From Actinomycetota bacterium (lineage in GTDB: Bacteria > Actinomycetota > Acidimicrobiia > IMCC26256 > VFJJ01), in NCBI GenBank assembly GCA_009886115.1, contig VFJJ01000015.1, positions 1 through 50,265 of the forward strand: a stretch of 50,265 nucleotides of DNA, given 5' to 3'. Of this stretch, positions 50,224 to 50,265 are shown one piece after another. The position numbers were made by a program, and so were the translations under genes. The notes below the pieces were generated by a model that ran no database searches, was not told the origin of the DNA, and was given only the letters and a program-made list of their open reading frames with translations. Position 1 is the stretch's first letter, and each line of letters starts with the position of its first letter.

Positions 50224-50265
50224 CGGCGGTTCGGCGGTTCGGCGGTTCGGCGGTTCGGCGGTTCG
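50224..50265. repeat. Tandem 8-bp repeat (cggcggtt) running off the window end
   Basis: Five perfect copies and two further bases reach the last position, so the full length is unknown. It lies upstream of the SnoaL-like gene and is probably intergenic. Confidence 0.92.

Noticed and set aside
50224-50265. CRISPR-like repeat array
   Set aside because: Units are 8 bp, directly adjacent and without spacers; this is a simple tandem repeat. The same applies to the other short repeats.

Overview
The window is GC-rich, almost fully coding DNA with short intergenic gaps, frequent GTG starts, and repeated ATGA/GTGA stop-start overlaps. It carries mycofactocin-type short-chain dehydrogenases (SDRs), F420/flavin luciferase-like monooxygenases (LLM), cytochrome P450s and acyl-CoA enzymes. 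Together these suggest a free-living actinobacterium, perhaps of the Acidimicrobiia; the lineage is inference from gene content only. No rRNA, tRNA, CRISPR array, transposase or phage gene was seen. I annotate 52 protein genes, one of them frameshifted and cut by the window edge. No gap exceeds 300 bases.

Layout. 1-822: 3' part of a frameshifted P450 gene on the minus strand. 927-5081: an RbsB/A/C-like ABC importer, with its lipoprotein divergent from the ATPase and permease. 5166-8818: a three-subunit molybdenum hydroxylase (CoxL form II-like, 2Fe-2S and FAD subunits). 8888-12248 (minus) and 12419-20267 (plus) are divergent. They encode a BadI/MenB-like crotonase, a CoA ligase, an unknown protein, acyl-CoA dehydrogenase, SDRs, 3-hydroxyacyl-CoA dehydrogenase, crotonase, amidohydrolase, a GntR regulator and an alcohol dehydrogenase. 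This set looks like beta-oxidation and ring opening of a cyclic carboxylic acid. 20366-26393 (minus): a six-gene operon of alpha/beta hydrolase, two LLM oxygenases, SDR, CoA ligase and cupin. 26562-29010: a second copy of the unknown protein, again beside a CoA ligase.

29062-33289: a short WYL-type regulator divergent from a small conserved protein, then a minus-strand operon of a heme-oxygenase-like diiron protein, cupin, amidohydrolase and class II aldolase. 33414-40925: a MarR regulator divergent from a B12-dependent acyl-CoA mutase, its cobalamin subunit and the MeaB GTPase, followed by two SDRs, an amidohydrolase and an LLM enzyme. The mutase carries isobutyryl-CoA mutase-type rather than methylmalonyl-CoA mutase-type substrate residues. 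40937-50208: another LLM monooxygenase, a Dabb protein, two P450s (one with its own ferredoxin), three SDRs, a limonene-epoxide-hydrolase-like protein, an imidazolonepropionase-like amidohydrolase and a SnoaL-like protein.

How the genes may work together (inference): the region is a catabolic island. Oxygenases (P450, LLM, molybdenum hydroxylase) activate hydrophobic or cyclic compounds. Epoxide hydrolase, SDRs and alcohol dehydrogenase oxidise the products, CoA ligases activate the acids, and beta-oxidation, ring-opening and B12-mutase steps feed central metabolism. The best candidate for something undescribed is the unknown protein family present twice (8888-9736 and 26562-27464), each time directly beside a CoA ligase but in opposite gene order. 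Also notable are the diiron-protein operon, a motif shared by three promoters, and a recurring leaderless-promoter pattern.
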